Shown here: positions 41,364-51,708 of the stretch, piece after piece
Position numbering within the stretch: the first letter of the stretch is position 1
Layout: each line of letters begins with the position of its first letter
NCBI RefSeq assembly: GCF_000143415.4
Contig: NW_003314291.1
Location: 228,390-292,389 of the forward strand
From: Selaginella moellendorffii
Lineage: Eukaryota; Streptophyta; Lycopodiopsida; Selaginellales; Selaginellaceae
Direction of reading: 5' to 3'
DNA: 64,000 nt
The notes under the pieces: model-generated
Databases searched by the model: none
What the model was told of the DNA's origin: nothing
The model's input: the letters and a program-made list of their open reading frames with translations, nothing else
Position numbers and translations under genes: made by a program

Positions 41364-41700
41364 TTACAATGAGCAAGGTAGTAATGTAGAAAGTTGTGCA
41401 CAAGTGTGGAGGCCTTCCACTGGTCTTGAAGGTGATTGGCAGAAGAATGGCAGGCAGGCGTGGACTGTGAACAATTTCAAGATGTTTTCTTCTCCCAAAA
41501 AGGCCCCCATCTTGGTTTTAATTGCACCTCTAAGCTTTTGGGTGGTAACCAAGATCTTGCTTCCATTTTGTATCAAAAAGATCCAAAAGATCACCAGATT
41601 TCAAGACATCGTCCAACACCAGCAAGCATCTCTTCCTTGCAAGAAGCCCCCTCATCAGTGTTTCAGCCTCACATTCGGGGTTTCTAGCTCCTGTATGAGC
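41364..41700 (-). pseudogene. NB-ARC resistance-gene fragment
   Basis: Minus strand: LARKRCLLVLDDVLKSGDL-like kinase-2 region at the right end, then WIFLIQNGSKILVTTQKL (RNBS-B, G-S-K-I-x-V-T-T-R) and a decayed remainder. No P-loop, no LRR. Homologous to 46000-46290 and 49352-49680. Confidence 0.6.
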
Positions 41701-41879
41701 TCAATGATGGGGTGTGGATGCCAAGCGCCTCGTTGTGGAGATCCGAGTAAAATATTTCTGGATGTGTCTCTTTGGTCCACTTTGTTAGGCACGAAATTCG
41801 TGGAGAAAGGTAACAAGTGTGACAGGCTTCCTTGGTTGTAATGGTGTTCTTCTTCTTTAGCTTGGCAGTGTGAAGCACA

Positions 41880-43784
41880 TCAAATTTGACGATGGGTGGA
41901 TCAGTTGGACACGCTCATTCCTCTCCAGCTCAGTTCTCTCCATCCCTCCACTCGAGGCCGACACTTCCTCCTCGTTGTCTGCTGCGAGAACAAGGACATC
42001 TTCTTCGATCTCAGCACAGTGCGTGCTCGGCAAACACTGGAAATCCTGGAAAACAAAGCGCCTCTATGGTATGTTTGTGAGCATCATTTCGTTTTTATCT
42101 AGCGTCGTCTTGGGTGATGCCAGGGTGGAGTTTCTTCTACGCTTCGCTTGTGGAGATGGCACGACTTTTATGACGTCTAGCGCGACGGTAAGTTGAGAGC
42201 GCTCAGGTTTTTGATAGAGAGGCTAGTTAAATCCCTGAATTTCCAGACGCTTTTGGTGTCCGTGGCTATGGAATGAATGGAATTGCTCTTTCCTGATTTG
42301 CCTCTGCAGGCTCACGATGGTGGTGTGTGCGGTATGGAAATGGCCAAAGTACCAAGGGGACTCCTCAACTTGTAAACCAGGATGGCATTGGCCATCTGGG
42401 ATACCACTTCTTTGAGGGTAAGATACAAGTATTTCAAATGATCGCTGCAGGAACTTTCTATTACTGTACAAACATTTTGTTTCTCTCGAGTCAGTTTGTG
42501 TTTGCTGTGAATGCGCACCTGACTTTCAGTTTTACCGTGCAGGTTTGTGTTCGTCGATGCGGGGGTACGTGGCATTGACGTTGAAAGAAGGAAGAGATGA
42601 AGAACCGTGCAGCTCAGGGAGCCTCCATGGCAGATTGCTTTGTTGACTGTGGACACTTCGACCACCTATGTTACAGGTACGTTGGTTATACGCTTACAAG
42701 TTTGGTAAATTTGTTTCTGTCACAGGTTGTCCGGCTCGACACTGCTCCTTCAATTGCACGGCCTCCGCCAGCCAAATGGATGTGGATGTGGAAGACAAGA
42801 AGGTTGCAGGCGTGGCGTTGCGATGGGGGAGGCAGCATTGCTGTAGCAGTATCCAGGTTACCTATGGAGCACAAGCGTCCTGGAGTCTGAGACGGCGTGC
42901 TTTGGATTGTTGACAGGTAACTGGATTGCATTCATTTTAACAGAGCATGATCATTTGTGGATGTGCACTTTGTATGACAGGTTCATGGTTTATCCACCAA
43001 TGTCTTGCTGCTCACGGAAATGATCTAGCGCTGTGAAATGGTATGCTTTACTGATTGGTAGTACTTGCTTGACTGGTAGTCCTTGTTTTGCAGGGCTTTC
43101 AGGCTTGGACGAGAGCACCATGACGAGCTATGCTACTGAAGCTTTACATCTGCCTGGCATTCCGAAGGTGGGTTTGTCACTTACATCTCGAAGAGGTTTT
43201 GCGTTGAGCGAATTGCCGTTGTCTAGGCTGGAGTATGACCTCGCAAGCAATGCCTCGTCACGCTAAGCCAAGAAGCTGATGCAGTTTTTGACAACCAAGG
43301 AGGAAACAAGCGACGCTTTGTGAAGTTCTCCGATGAGCTGGTAGATGCCAAGTGCTACAAAAGCTGGCAGTGGCTGGTCCTGTCGACGGGGAATCGAATG
43401 GGAATACTCGAGCGCTCGTCCAGGTTTGTCTTTCTTGACATTCATTTGACCCATTGTAACAGCTCGTGCCTATTAGTTTAGATACAAGAGGAGGCCCAGA
43501 AACGTTGGTAGTGGTAAGCTTTTCAGAGTTACGAAGGATCGGTTGCCTGATGATCACTTCCAGTTCGTCAACAGGTAAGTTACATTATGAAATGACAATG
43601 GAGAACTTTGGTGACGCCTCTCTTCTCTTCTTCTCAGCTCAACACAACGATCAGGCGCAAGATCGACCAATCTAGAATCTCCAAAATCCGCAAATGGGTT
43701 CTTCCAAGGACGAAGCGCCGAGAATGCGGGGGATGGTATCGTCATGTATTTTCCAAAGACATCCTGCCATATGGTTTAAGTACA
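41880..43784 (+). pseudogene. Decayed multi-exon gene, unknown family
   Basis: A row of exon-like frames with plausible splice sites but interrupting stops: GRHFLLVVCCENKDIFFDLS (about 41955), RWWCVRYGNGQSTKGT and GHLGYHFFEG (42315-42420), CPARHCSFNCTASASQ (42728), KRRFVKFSDELVDAKCYKSW (43310), RNVGSGKLFRVTKDRLPDDH (43500) and, after an intron, SGARSTNLESPKSANGFF (43655). The last exons recur at 38850-39115. I do not recognise the protein. It is the extra 1.96 kb that separates IFRD copies 1 and 2 but not 2 and 3. Confidence 0.4.
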
Positions 43785-44040
43785 CGGTATGTTATTTTAT
43801 TATCGGAGCCCGGTTGCTGAGATCATGGCTATCAGGTAAGTGTAAAGGTAAACCGTTGTAGAAGACCCGGGTTCGATGCCGAAGAGTCCAACCAACAAGG
43901 ACTTTAGGGTAAAGTTTTGTGCTCAATAAGTAGCACTAGTTCTGGTTTGCTAGCTCACTAAAAAAGCTTAGACCAATCAGTTGAGGCTTTGGTCTCCCAA
44001 ACCACAGCTCTCGGGTTCGATTCTTCTTTGTAGACAGAAT
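43785..44040 (+). repeat. tRNA-like repeat, array copy 2
   Basis: Nearly identical to 39187-39435, including both gggttcgat cores and the A-box-like element. Confidence 0.55.
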
Positions 44041-44313
44041 AAAGTAAGAATATTCATGGCTAGATGGTTAACCTAGTTTTCCCCTTGTCCAGCAAGACTG
44101 CCCTTGTTTAATGTGCAAAGTGATCGCCATCAGCCATGGAACACAAAATAGCTGCATATGTTTGCTCTCCCAGAGTTTTTACTTCTCATCTTTGCTAGCT
44201 TTGTCCAGGTGAAGTTTAAAAGTAAATTACATTTTTATTAAGCCTCGCCTCTGCGGGTATAAAAGATATAGCAAAGAACTAGGGTTTTTTCATTCAGCAA
44301 ACAGTGCGTTAAG

Positions 44314-45576
44314 GTGCGATCTTCAAAGAGATTGTCCAAGAAGTGCAAGAGGCATGCCGAAGACCAGGAGAACAAACTCAAACAACACCACGAGTGTGAC
44401 ACGGAGCATATGGACGACGACTCTTCGTCCACACGCTTGGACTTGGAGGCAAGCTTGGATTGTTTGTACGAGAAGCGATCCAGCACCCGAGAGGCCGGCT
44501 TGAGGGGCATGATCGACGCTCTGGTGGCGAGGGTGATGACCCACTTCGTGGAGGACAAGTATGAAACGTTGACTCATCAAATCCTGTCGTCAATCAGGCA
44601 GAGTTCTTCGACAGAGGCTGTTCTTGCGGGGCGTGCTCTGGCCATGGTTTCCATCACCGCGGGAGCAGGGAAAGTGGCCGAGCATGTATTCCAGGCCAGC
44701 TTCCCTCATCTCTCCAAGATTTCCAAGCTCGGACGCGATTCTGCCGCGAGGGTTTCAGCGATTGAGGCTCTCGGGATGTTAGCTTTCGTTGGTGGCGTGG
44801 ACCTGGAGGAGGCAAGCGCGATGGAGGTCCTGTGGCAGATTGTCATCCACAAAGGCAGTGCTCACGCAGATCAAACTCTTGGTACGAGCAAACCCACACC
44901 TCCAGTCAAGGCGGCCGCCATCACGGCTTGGAGTTTGCTGCTTTCTACGTTGAGCTCCAAGAGAGTCACGGCCCTCCAGCTCCCGAGTGTGTTGGGAGCT
45001 CTGTCCTGTTTGCTCGAGGATCCAGATGTAGGTGTTCGCAAGGCTGCCGGGGAAGCCATTGCTCTTCTCTGCGAAGTTGGCGGCATCCAGCTGTTGGAGG
45101 AGCAAGCTCTTGGCGAAGGTGAAGCAACGGCAATGGAGCTGCAGGTGGTGGATCGGATGAAAGCGCTGGCTGCCTCTTCCAGCCGGAAGGGCCAGACGAA
45201 GAAAGAAAGATCCGAGCAGAGGAGCAGCTTCAGGGACATGGTGGTGACTCTCCAAGGTGGTGCGTGTCATGAGACTTGTCTCAAGCTCAAGCACGGTGAC
45301 TCGCTCAAGATCAGTACGTGGAGCCAAACCGTGCAGCTCAATGCCTTCCGAAGGCTCCTGGGCGAAGGCTTTCAGAGGCACTTGCAGGAAAACGATCTCC
45401 TGCACCAAGTGTTCAACTTTGCTCCAAGCAACGCCGTGGTTTACAAGGGGACGGCAAAACAGCAAAAGCATCAGAACTGCATAGCGAGTAAAATGAAGAC
45501 CCAACTCATGAACCAGAGAAGGTGTGTGCTTGAGGCCAGTCGAAAGTTTAACGACGGTAGCGTTGAAATATGCTAG
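44314..45576 (+). CDS. IFRD-family protein, tandem copy 2, start codon lost
   Basis: The frame is open and nearly identical to copies 1 and 3. At the start, however, copy 1 reads caaacgggcgatggagtgcg and this copy reads caaacagtgcg: about ten bases including the ATG are deleted. The first in-frame ATG is at 44410 (MDDDSSST), which would give 388 residues lacking the basic N-terminal 37. The TATA box at 44258 is kept. The IFRD and IFRD_C domains are whole, so a shortened protein without the basic head is possible. It could equally be a very young pseudogene. Residue differences include VVTLQGG for VATLQGG and FAPSNAVV for FAPRNAVV. Confidence 0.7.
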   Translation: MRSSKRLSKKCKRHAEDQENKLKQHHECDTEHMDDDSSSTRLDLEASLDCLYEKRSSTREAGLRGMIDALVARVMTHFVEDKYETLTHQILSSIRQSSSTEAVLAGRALAMVSITAGAGKVAEHVFQASFPHLSKISKLGRDSAARVSAIEALGMLAFVGGVDLEEASAMEVLWQIVIHKGSAHADQTLGTSKPTPPVKAAAITAWSLLLSTLSSKRVTALQLPSVLGALSCLLEDPDVGVRKAAGEAIALLCEVGGIQLLEEQALGEGEATAMELQVVDRMKALAASSSRKGQTKKERSEQRSSFRDMVVTLQGGACHETCLKLKHGDSLKISTWSQTVQLNAFRRLLGEGFQRHLQENDLLHQVFNFAPSNAVVYKGTAKQQKHQNCIASKMKTQLMNQRRCVLEASRKFNDGSVEIC

Positions 45577-45654
45577 AGGAGTGGAAATCTCTAATACTCA
45601 AATGTATCAAACTTTAGATCACTTAAGAGAGAGAATTAAAACGACTTGTGTATA

Positions 45655-45918
45655 CTACTCTACCTCTTCAAGCGGTTTACTTTTCAGCTTGGGCTTTCTT
45701 GAGAGCTGAACATTGAGTGCCTCGTTAGCATGTTTACAACTTCTCTCTAGCTTCGTACCCTCCACGGGAGAAACTTTCTGCTCCTCATTCTGCAGCGCAA
45801 GTGAGAGGAAAACGACCAGACTTTGTAGTGACTGCGTGTTATACCTGCCTTTCATCTTCTCGACGTGTTTCATCTCCTTGAGTTTCACCAGGTTCTTCTT
45901 TCAGCTCTGTATGGCAGC
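45655..45918 (-). CDS. Short Lys/Glu-rich antisense ORF beside IFRD copy 2
   Basis: Same frame as 41047-41310 (KEMKHVEKMKGR to KSKPLEEVE), with a few substitutions. Confidence 0.35.
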
Positions 45919-45999
45919 GACATAAGAGCAAAACAGCGCTTTGACTTCCCAAACCAAAAACATGCTCAGAATTACAGTGAGCAAGGTAGTAATGTAGAA

Positions 46000-46420
46000 A
46001 GTTGTGCACAAGTGTGGGGGCCTTCCACTGGTCTTGAAGGTGATTGGCAGAAGAATGGCAGGCAGGCGTGGACTGTGAACAATTTCAAGATGTTTTCCTC
46101 TCCCAAAAGGCTCCCATCTTGGTTTTAATTGCACCTCTAAGCCTTCGGGTGGTAACCAAGATTTTGCTTCCATTTTGTATCAAAAAGATCCAAAAGATCA
46201 CCAGATTTCAAGACATCGTCCAACACCAGCAAGCATCTCTTCCTTGCAAGAAGCCCCCTCATCGGTGTTTCATTGTGGATTGGACCTTCTATTAGTCCGA
46301 TTTTTGGCAAGTTCGTCTTGCTTTGCCTCCACCTGAGAAGATGCAAGAAGATGTGATAAAGGAACGTAAATGTCACATGATTGACCGCGTGAACATAGTG
46401 GTAAGCTTTTGAGAGTAACG
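46000..46420 (-). pseudogene. NB-ARC resistance-gene fragment
   Basis: Minus strand: LARKRCLLVLDDVLKSGDLL and a shifted GSKI-like stretch, matching 41364-41700 and 49352-49680. Truncated on both sides; sits between IFRD copies 2 and 3. Confidence 0.6.
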
Positions 46421-46489
46421 AGGCGAGGCGATCGACCGAAACGTCGTGTAGTTTCCAAACACACCCTACCATATGGTTTAAGTACATGG

Positions 46490-46725
46490 TATGTTATTTT
46501 ATTATTGGAGCCCGGTTGCTGAGATCATGGCTATCAGGTAAACCGTTGTAGAAGACCCGGGTTCGATGCCGAAGAGTCCAACTAACAAGGACTTTATGCA
46601 AAACTTTTTGCTCAATAAGTAGCCCTAGTTCTGGTTTGCTAGCTCACTAAAAAAGCTTAGACAAATCAGTTGAGGCTTTGGTCTCCCAAACCACAGCTCT
46701 CGGTTCTCGGGTAGATAGAATAAAG
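46490..46725 (+). repeat. tRNA-like repeat, array copy 3
   Basis: As copies 1 and 2, but a 12-bp piece (gtaagtgtagag region) is deleted and the second B-box core is rearranged (ctctcggttctcggg). Confidence 0.5.
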
Positions 46726-46948
46726 TAAGGAATATTCATGGCCAGATGGTTAACCTAGTTTTCCCCTTGTCCAGCAAGATTGCCCTTGTTTAATGTGCAA
46801 AGTGATCGCCATAACACAAAATAGGTGCATATGTTTGCTAGCTTTGTCCAGGTGAAGTTTAAAAGTAAATTACATTTTTATTAAGCCGAGTATAAAAGAT
46901 ATAGCAAAGAACTAGGGCTTTCTCATTCTTCCAGTCAGCAAACGGGCG

Positions 46949-48226
46949 ATGGAGTGCGTTAAGGTGTGTTCTTCAAAGAGATTGTCCAAGAAGTGCAAGA
47001 GACATGCTGAAGACAAGGAGAACAAACTCAAACAACACCACGAGTGTGACACGGAGCATATGGACGACGACTCTTCGTCCACACCCTTGGACTTGGAGGC
47101 AAGCTTGGATTGTTTGTACGAGAAGCGATCCAGCACCCGAGAGGCCGGCTTGAAGGGCATCATCGACGCTCTGGTGGCGAGGGTGATGACCCACTTCGTC
47201 GAGGACAAGTATGAAATGTTGACTCATCAAATCCTATCGTCAATCAGGCAGAGTTCTTCGACAGAGGCTGTTCTTGCGGGGCGTGCTCTGGCCATGGTTT
47301 CCATCACCGCGGGAGCAGGGAAAGTGGCCGAGCACGTATTCGAGGCTAGCTTCCCTCATCTCTCCAAGATTTCGAAGCTCGGACGCGATTCTGCCGCGAG
47401 GGTTTCAGCGATTGAGGCTCTTGGGATGTTAGCTTTCGTTGGTGGCGTGGACCTGGAGGAGGCAAGCGCGATGGAGGTCCTGTGGCAGATTGTCATCCAC
47501 AAAGGCAGTGCTCACGCAGATCAAACTCTTGGTACGAGCAAACCCACACCTCCAGTCAAGGCGGCTGCCATCACGGCTTGGAGTTTGCTGCTTTCTACAT
47601 TGAGCTCCAAGAGAGTCACGGCCCTCCAGCTCCCGAGTGTGTTGGGAGCTCTGTCCTGTTTGCTCGAGGATCCAGATGTAGGTGTTCGCAAGGCTGCCGG
47701 GGAAGCCATTGCTCTTCTCTGCGAAGTTGGCGGCATCCAGCTGTTGGAGGAGCAAGCTCTTGGCGAAGGTGAAGCAACGGCAATGGAGCTGCAGGTGGTG
47801 GATCGGATGAAAGCGCTGGCTGCCTCTTCCAGCCGGAAGGGCCAGACGAAGAAAGAAAGATCCGAGCAGAGGAGCAGCTTCAGGGACATGGTGGCGACTC
47901 TCCAAGGTGGTGCGTGTCATGAGACTTGTCTCAAGCTCAAGCACGGTGACTCGCTCAAGATCAGTACGTGGAGCCAAACCGTGCAGCTCAATGCCTTCCG
48001 AAGGCTCCTGGGCGAAGGCTTTCAGAGGCACTTGCAGGAAAACGATCTCCTGCACCAAGTGTTCAACTTTGCTCCAAGAAACGCCGTGGTTTACAAGGGG
48101 ACGGCAAAACAGCAAAAGCATCAGAACTGCATAGCGAGTAAAATGAAGACCCAACTCATGAACCAGAGAAGGTGTGCGCTTGAGGCCAGTCGAAAGTTTA
48201 ACGACGGTAGCGTTGAAATATGCTAG
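46949..48226 (+). CDS. IFRD-family protein, tandem copy 3
   Basis: Intronless, 425 residues, same start context and TATA box (46891) as copy 1. Differences from copy 1 are scattered and conservative (for example VCSSKRLSKK for VRSSKRLSNK, GGVDLEE for GDVDLEE, SQTVQL for SHTVQL). Both IFRD and IFRD_C domains are complete. It and copy 1 are the two copies with intact starts. Confidence 0.9.
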   Translation: MECVKVCSSKRLSKKCKRHAEDKENKLKQHHECDTEHMDDDSSSTPLDLEASLDCLYEKRSSTREAGLKGIIDALVARVMTHFVEDKYEMLTHQILSSIRQSSSTEAVLAGRALAMVSITAGAGKVAEHVFEASFPHLSKISKLGRDSAARVSAIEALGMLAFVGGVDLEEASAMEVLWQIVIHKGSAHADQTLGTSKPTPPVKAAAITAWSLLLSTLSSKRVTALQLPSVLGALSCLLEDPDVGVRKAAGEAIALLCEVGGIQLLEEQALGEGEATAMELQVVDRMKALAASSSRKGQTKKERSEQRSSFRDMVATLQGGACHETCLKLKHGDSLKISTWSQTVQLNAFRRLLGEGFQRHLQENDLLHQVFNFAPRNAVVYKGTAKQQKHQNCIASKMKTQLMNQRRCALEASRKFNDGSVEIC

Positions 48227-49351
48227 AGGAGTGGAAATCTCTAATACTCAAATGTATCAAACTTAAGATCACTTAAGAGAGAGAATTAAAACGACTTAGT
48301 ACTAGAAAGATCTCAAAACATTACTTGCTGAAAAATCTCGAGAATTCTATACCTCTACTCTACCTCTTTAATGCATGTATACAACTTCTCTCTAGCTCCA
48401 CGGGAGAAACTTTCCTCTGCTCATTCTGCAGCGCAAGTGAGAGGAAAACGAAGCCGACAAGCTTACTGGTGCTCGAGTGACTCCATTCGAACCAACTATT
48501 TGCTTTCTTTGTTCGAGTGATTCGATTCTCTGTTTTTATTGAGGAACTCTGTTGCAAAGTGACTATATATCAAAACCATGTTGTCAGAAAAGTGTAAAAA
48601 AAAATCCTAAACTTGTGGACCGGACTTTGTAGTGACTGCGTGTTATACTTCAGCGCATTTCATCTCATCATCCCCAAGAGTTTCACCCTGTTTCCTCGCC
48701 TCTTCTTTCATTTCCGTCTGCCAGCGGTGTAAGAGCTTGAAGGCTGGCCCCCGTCAGGTCACTGGAAAAAGCTTCAGTTGTCCAAGTCCTTTTCAATTTC
48801 CTTCAAAAGCCTTAGCTCCATCTTTTTCTACTTCTGCTTCTCTTTCTTCAAGTCTGGTTGATCAGGGCCTGCTGGTTTACGCTTCACGGCACAACTATTG
48901 CTGCTGTCTCTTGCGGATTACAATTAGCAAACATTAGAAAACAAAATCTAGCATAGCCATTGACTTACAGCGCTCCATTATCTAGTGCAGTCTGGTCGTT
49001 GGTGATAGTCAGAACGGTGCTGGCTTTGGACTTTTCACGTTGGCCAGCCACATTTTAGGTGCCGTGATCAATCCTGCCCGGAGTCTGCATTCTTGACACA
49101 ACAGGAAAATCCATGCCCGAGTCTCGAACTGGATCTCCGCATCGTAGAGAAGTAGGATCATGCTGGATATCATGAGGCAATAATGCGTCATACCCCAACT
49201 TGAGTCTCTGCAGTACCTGTTGTTCCTCGTCAAGGAGTAGCAAGTTAACGTTGTTGATCATTGAGTATGCTCAAATCGTTTTCGAGTGCTTGATGAGCCT
49301 CATAATGACTACTCGATGTTGGTGGAGTTCTTGCAGGCGAAAGTAAAAAAT
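48227..49351. other. Right border of the IFRD array
   Basis: 48360-48560 is a shortened version of the antisense ORF region. 48640-48900 holds more of the same minus-strand gene (KKMELRLLKEIEKDLDN at about 48830) and matches 38450-38560 at the far left border. 48960-49300 shows nothing recognisable. Confidence 0.5.
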
Positions 49352-50440
49352 TTATAAGCTCTTAAGTTGCCAGTCACCTTCAGGAGGCCCCCACACTTGT
49401 CCACAACTTTCTCCGTTATTACCATTCTCACTTGACCCTGAGCATGTTTTTGGTTTGGGAAGGCACAATTTCAAGCTGTTTTCCTTTCCCAAAAGCCCCA
49501 TCTCACCTATGCTGTCAAGCATATCAAATTTTCGGGTGGTGACGAAGATCTTGCTTCCATTCTCTTGTACCACATTAAACAGATCCAAAAGATGGCCAGA
49601 TTCATCCAACACCAGCAAGCACCTCTTCCCTGCAAGCCGCCTCCTCAATGTTTCATTGCTGACACGATCTTCTAGTCGATTTGTTTGGCAAGTTCGTCTT
49701 GCTTTGCTTCCACCTGAAAAGATGCAACCACAGTAAGTAAGGTGTCGAACATTGCTTAAGCTGTGAAAGGAACATACCTGACACAACTGATTGAATGTTA
49801 GCCACAGAACTGGATCAAAATGGGCCTTGACTTGGTCGTTGTCACATATGCGTTTGGGCAAGAGTGTTTTTCCAGCACCTCTTACTCCATGGACTCCGAT
49901 CCACTTGCTGCTTACAGGGGATCCCAGCAAGTCTGATACAACCTGCCCCACCGTCTCTTCCATGCCAAAAGTGTGGCCATCCAAGGACAACATGCTGTTC
50001 TTCCTTTAGAACCACATTAGATGGTACCTTATTCAACGTAACTCTGTTCAGAAGCTCAACCCCCAAGATTTCGAGGAGCTGCAGCCAAGTGCCCTTCAAT
50101 TGCCTTGGAGGAGTGGCCAATCTTGGTAGCAAGTGCTATCCTGGAACAAAATCACAACTCAATCAGGCAAGAGGAGCACAACACTAGCCAACCTCTTTGG
50201 GTGTTTGTAGAGATTGGCCCTCAAGAACAAGAGGTTTAGCCTTTGCAACCTTACTTTTGAGTTTCAGCCAGGTATCCAAGCGCGAGGAGCTCAGAGAGCC
50301 TTCAGTAGCAATATTCACGAGCAGACCCGATGCTTTCAAGGAATATTCCAACTCGCTGCAGTGCTCCTTGCAATGAATGGCAGACCTTGGAAAGCCCAAT
50401 CATCACTTCATTGACAGCTGCAGAAACAAGCGCACTCAGC
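49352..50440 (-). pseudogene. NB-ARC resistance-gene relic, most complete copy
   Basis: Minus strand, 5' end at the right. An N-terminal helical domain (NEVMIGLSKVCHSLQGAL, shifting frame to KASGLLVNIATEGSLSS and WLKLKSKVAKAKPL) resembles CC or RPW8-type heads of plant NLRs. Then comes EETVGQVVSDLLGSP, the P-loop GVHGVRGAGKTLLPKRI (49868-49820), FDPVLWLTFNQLC, an intron-like gap, LAGKRCLLVLDESG (kinase 2) and ENGSKIFVTTRKF (RNBS-B). Frameshifts near 50330 and 50000 and the absence of GLPL, MHD and LRR show it is not functional. It is the likely source of the shorter NB-ARC pieces in the array. Confidence 0.7.
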
Positions 50441-50555
50441 ACACCGGTACAAGCCGGTCAACCTTTCTCTAAGAAAGTCAGCAATTCGGTCAACGGTCTC
50501 GAAGTTTAATATGAGCTTTGAGCTAATTAGCACTTAGGGTTCTGGCGCAGGAACG

Positions 50556-51321
50556 ATGCATTCGTTCCTGTTGAGAGGGAATGCGGTGCTCACTTTCGCG
50601 CTCACGGTCCTGGCCGTGGCTTGCGTCTTGGCATCGCTCACCGACACGCTCCACTCCTCCAAACCCGAGGTTAATGTCGAGGTACGGGATCGTGGTTTTG
50701 TTTGCGCTTCGATTTTTTGGCTCACGGATCCATTTCTGGCTGGATCGGCTGGCTTGTAGATCTTGAGCGTGGATGCGTTCGGCAGGAACCCCGGCGGCAA
50801 TGACGAGGTTGTTTTGACACTGCACATATCGGCCGACCTTCAATCGGTCTTTACATGGAACACAAAGCAGGTGTTTTGATTTTTCTTTGTTTGTTCTCCC
50901 ATCTTTGTGTTGGGTTTTTTTTCTTGCTAGCTCTTCGTGTTTCTGGCGGCCGAGTATGAGAGCTCCAAGAACGTCTTGAACCAGGTAAGAGATCTTCCTA
51001 CAAGTGTTTAGTTGAGATTTCCAAGCTCGGCTGGGTTTCCTCTCTTGCGCAGATTTCTATCTGGGATTCGATCATCCAATCCAAGGAAGACGCGAAGATT
51101 CAGCGAAGAACTCGCAACAAGTACTCCTTCGTCGATCAGGTGACAAAAGAAAAGAAAAAATCCCGCAAAACAATGGATTTGTTTTTTTTTTCCAGGGAAG
51201 CAATCTCCGCGGCAAGGATTTTAACCTGACACTGCACTGGAACATCATGCCCGTAACTGGGGCAATGTTTTCCGAGAAGAGAGTGCTCACAGGCTTCCGC
51301 CTCCCTAAGAATTACATGTAA
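50556..51321 (+). CDS. SPCS3: Signal peptidase complex subunit 3 (SPC22/23)
   Basis: Exons 50556-50681, 50760-50870, 50931-50984, 51053-51139 and 51196-51321 give 167 residues, the exact size of plant homologues. It is an ER membrane glycoprotein needed for signal peptide cleavage. One N-terminal helix (about 10-28, [20 protein letters not shown]) and a lumenal domain: [40 protein letters not shown]-like [31 protein letters not shown] and [19 protein letters not shown] contains the usual N-glycosylation sequon. Start [14 protein letters not shown] is family-typical, and the product ends FRLPKNYM. Confidence 0.95.
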
Positions 51322-51708
51322 GCTCATTAATCTCTCTGTTTTGGACTACACATTAAGAGATTATGAACGAAATAATTGGCCCTTTTTTGCTTAAAATCTT
51401 TTTTAGAGCTTAATCTCATTTCTATATACATCATTTTTGGTTTGTTTAAGTAAAACTTAGAATGGTAATGAATATACTTAAAATATTCTGGGATATTTTA
51501 CAATTTAAATGCGCATTATATTAGTGTCTAAACATTCAAAATATTTATAGCAGACCAAAAATTTCATTATTATATTTTACCAGGTTCTCAAATTATTAGG
51601 TTACAAATTTATGTTTCTTTTAATTGGTCCCGATAACCGTCAGTTTAAACTAAAATATTACTACATGTTACAAATTAATTACTACTTAGCATAATATGTT
51701 ACACGTCA
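51322..51708. other. AT-rich intergenic stretch
   Basis: 3' flank of the SPC3 gene and distal promoter of the tubulin gene. No gene or repeat recognised. Confidence 0.6.
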
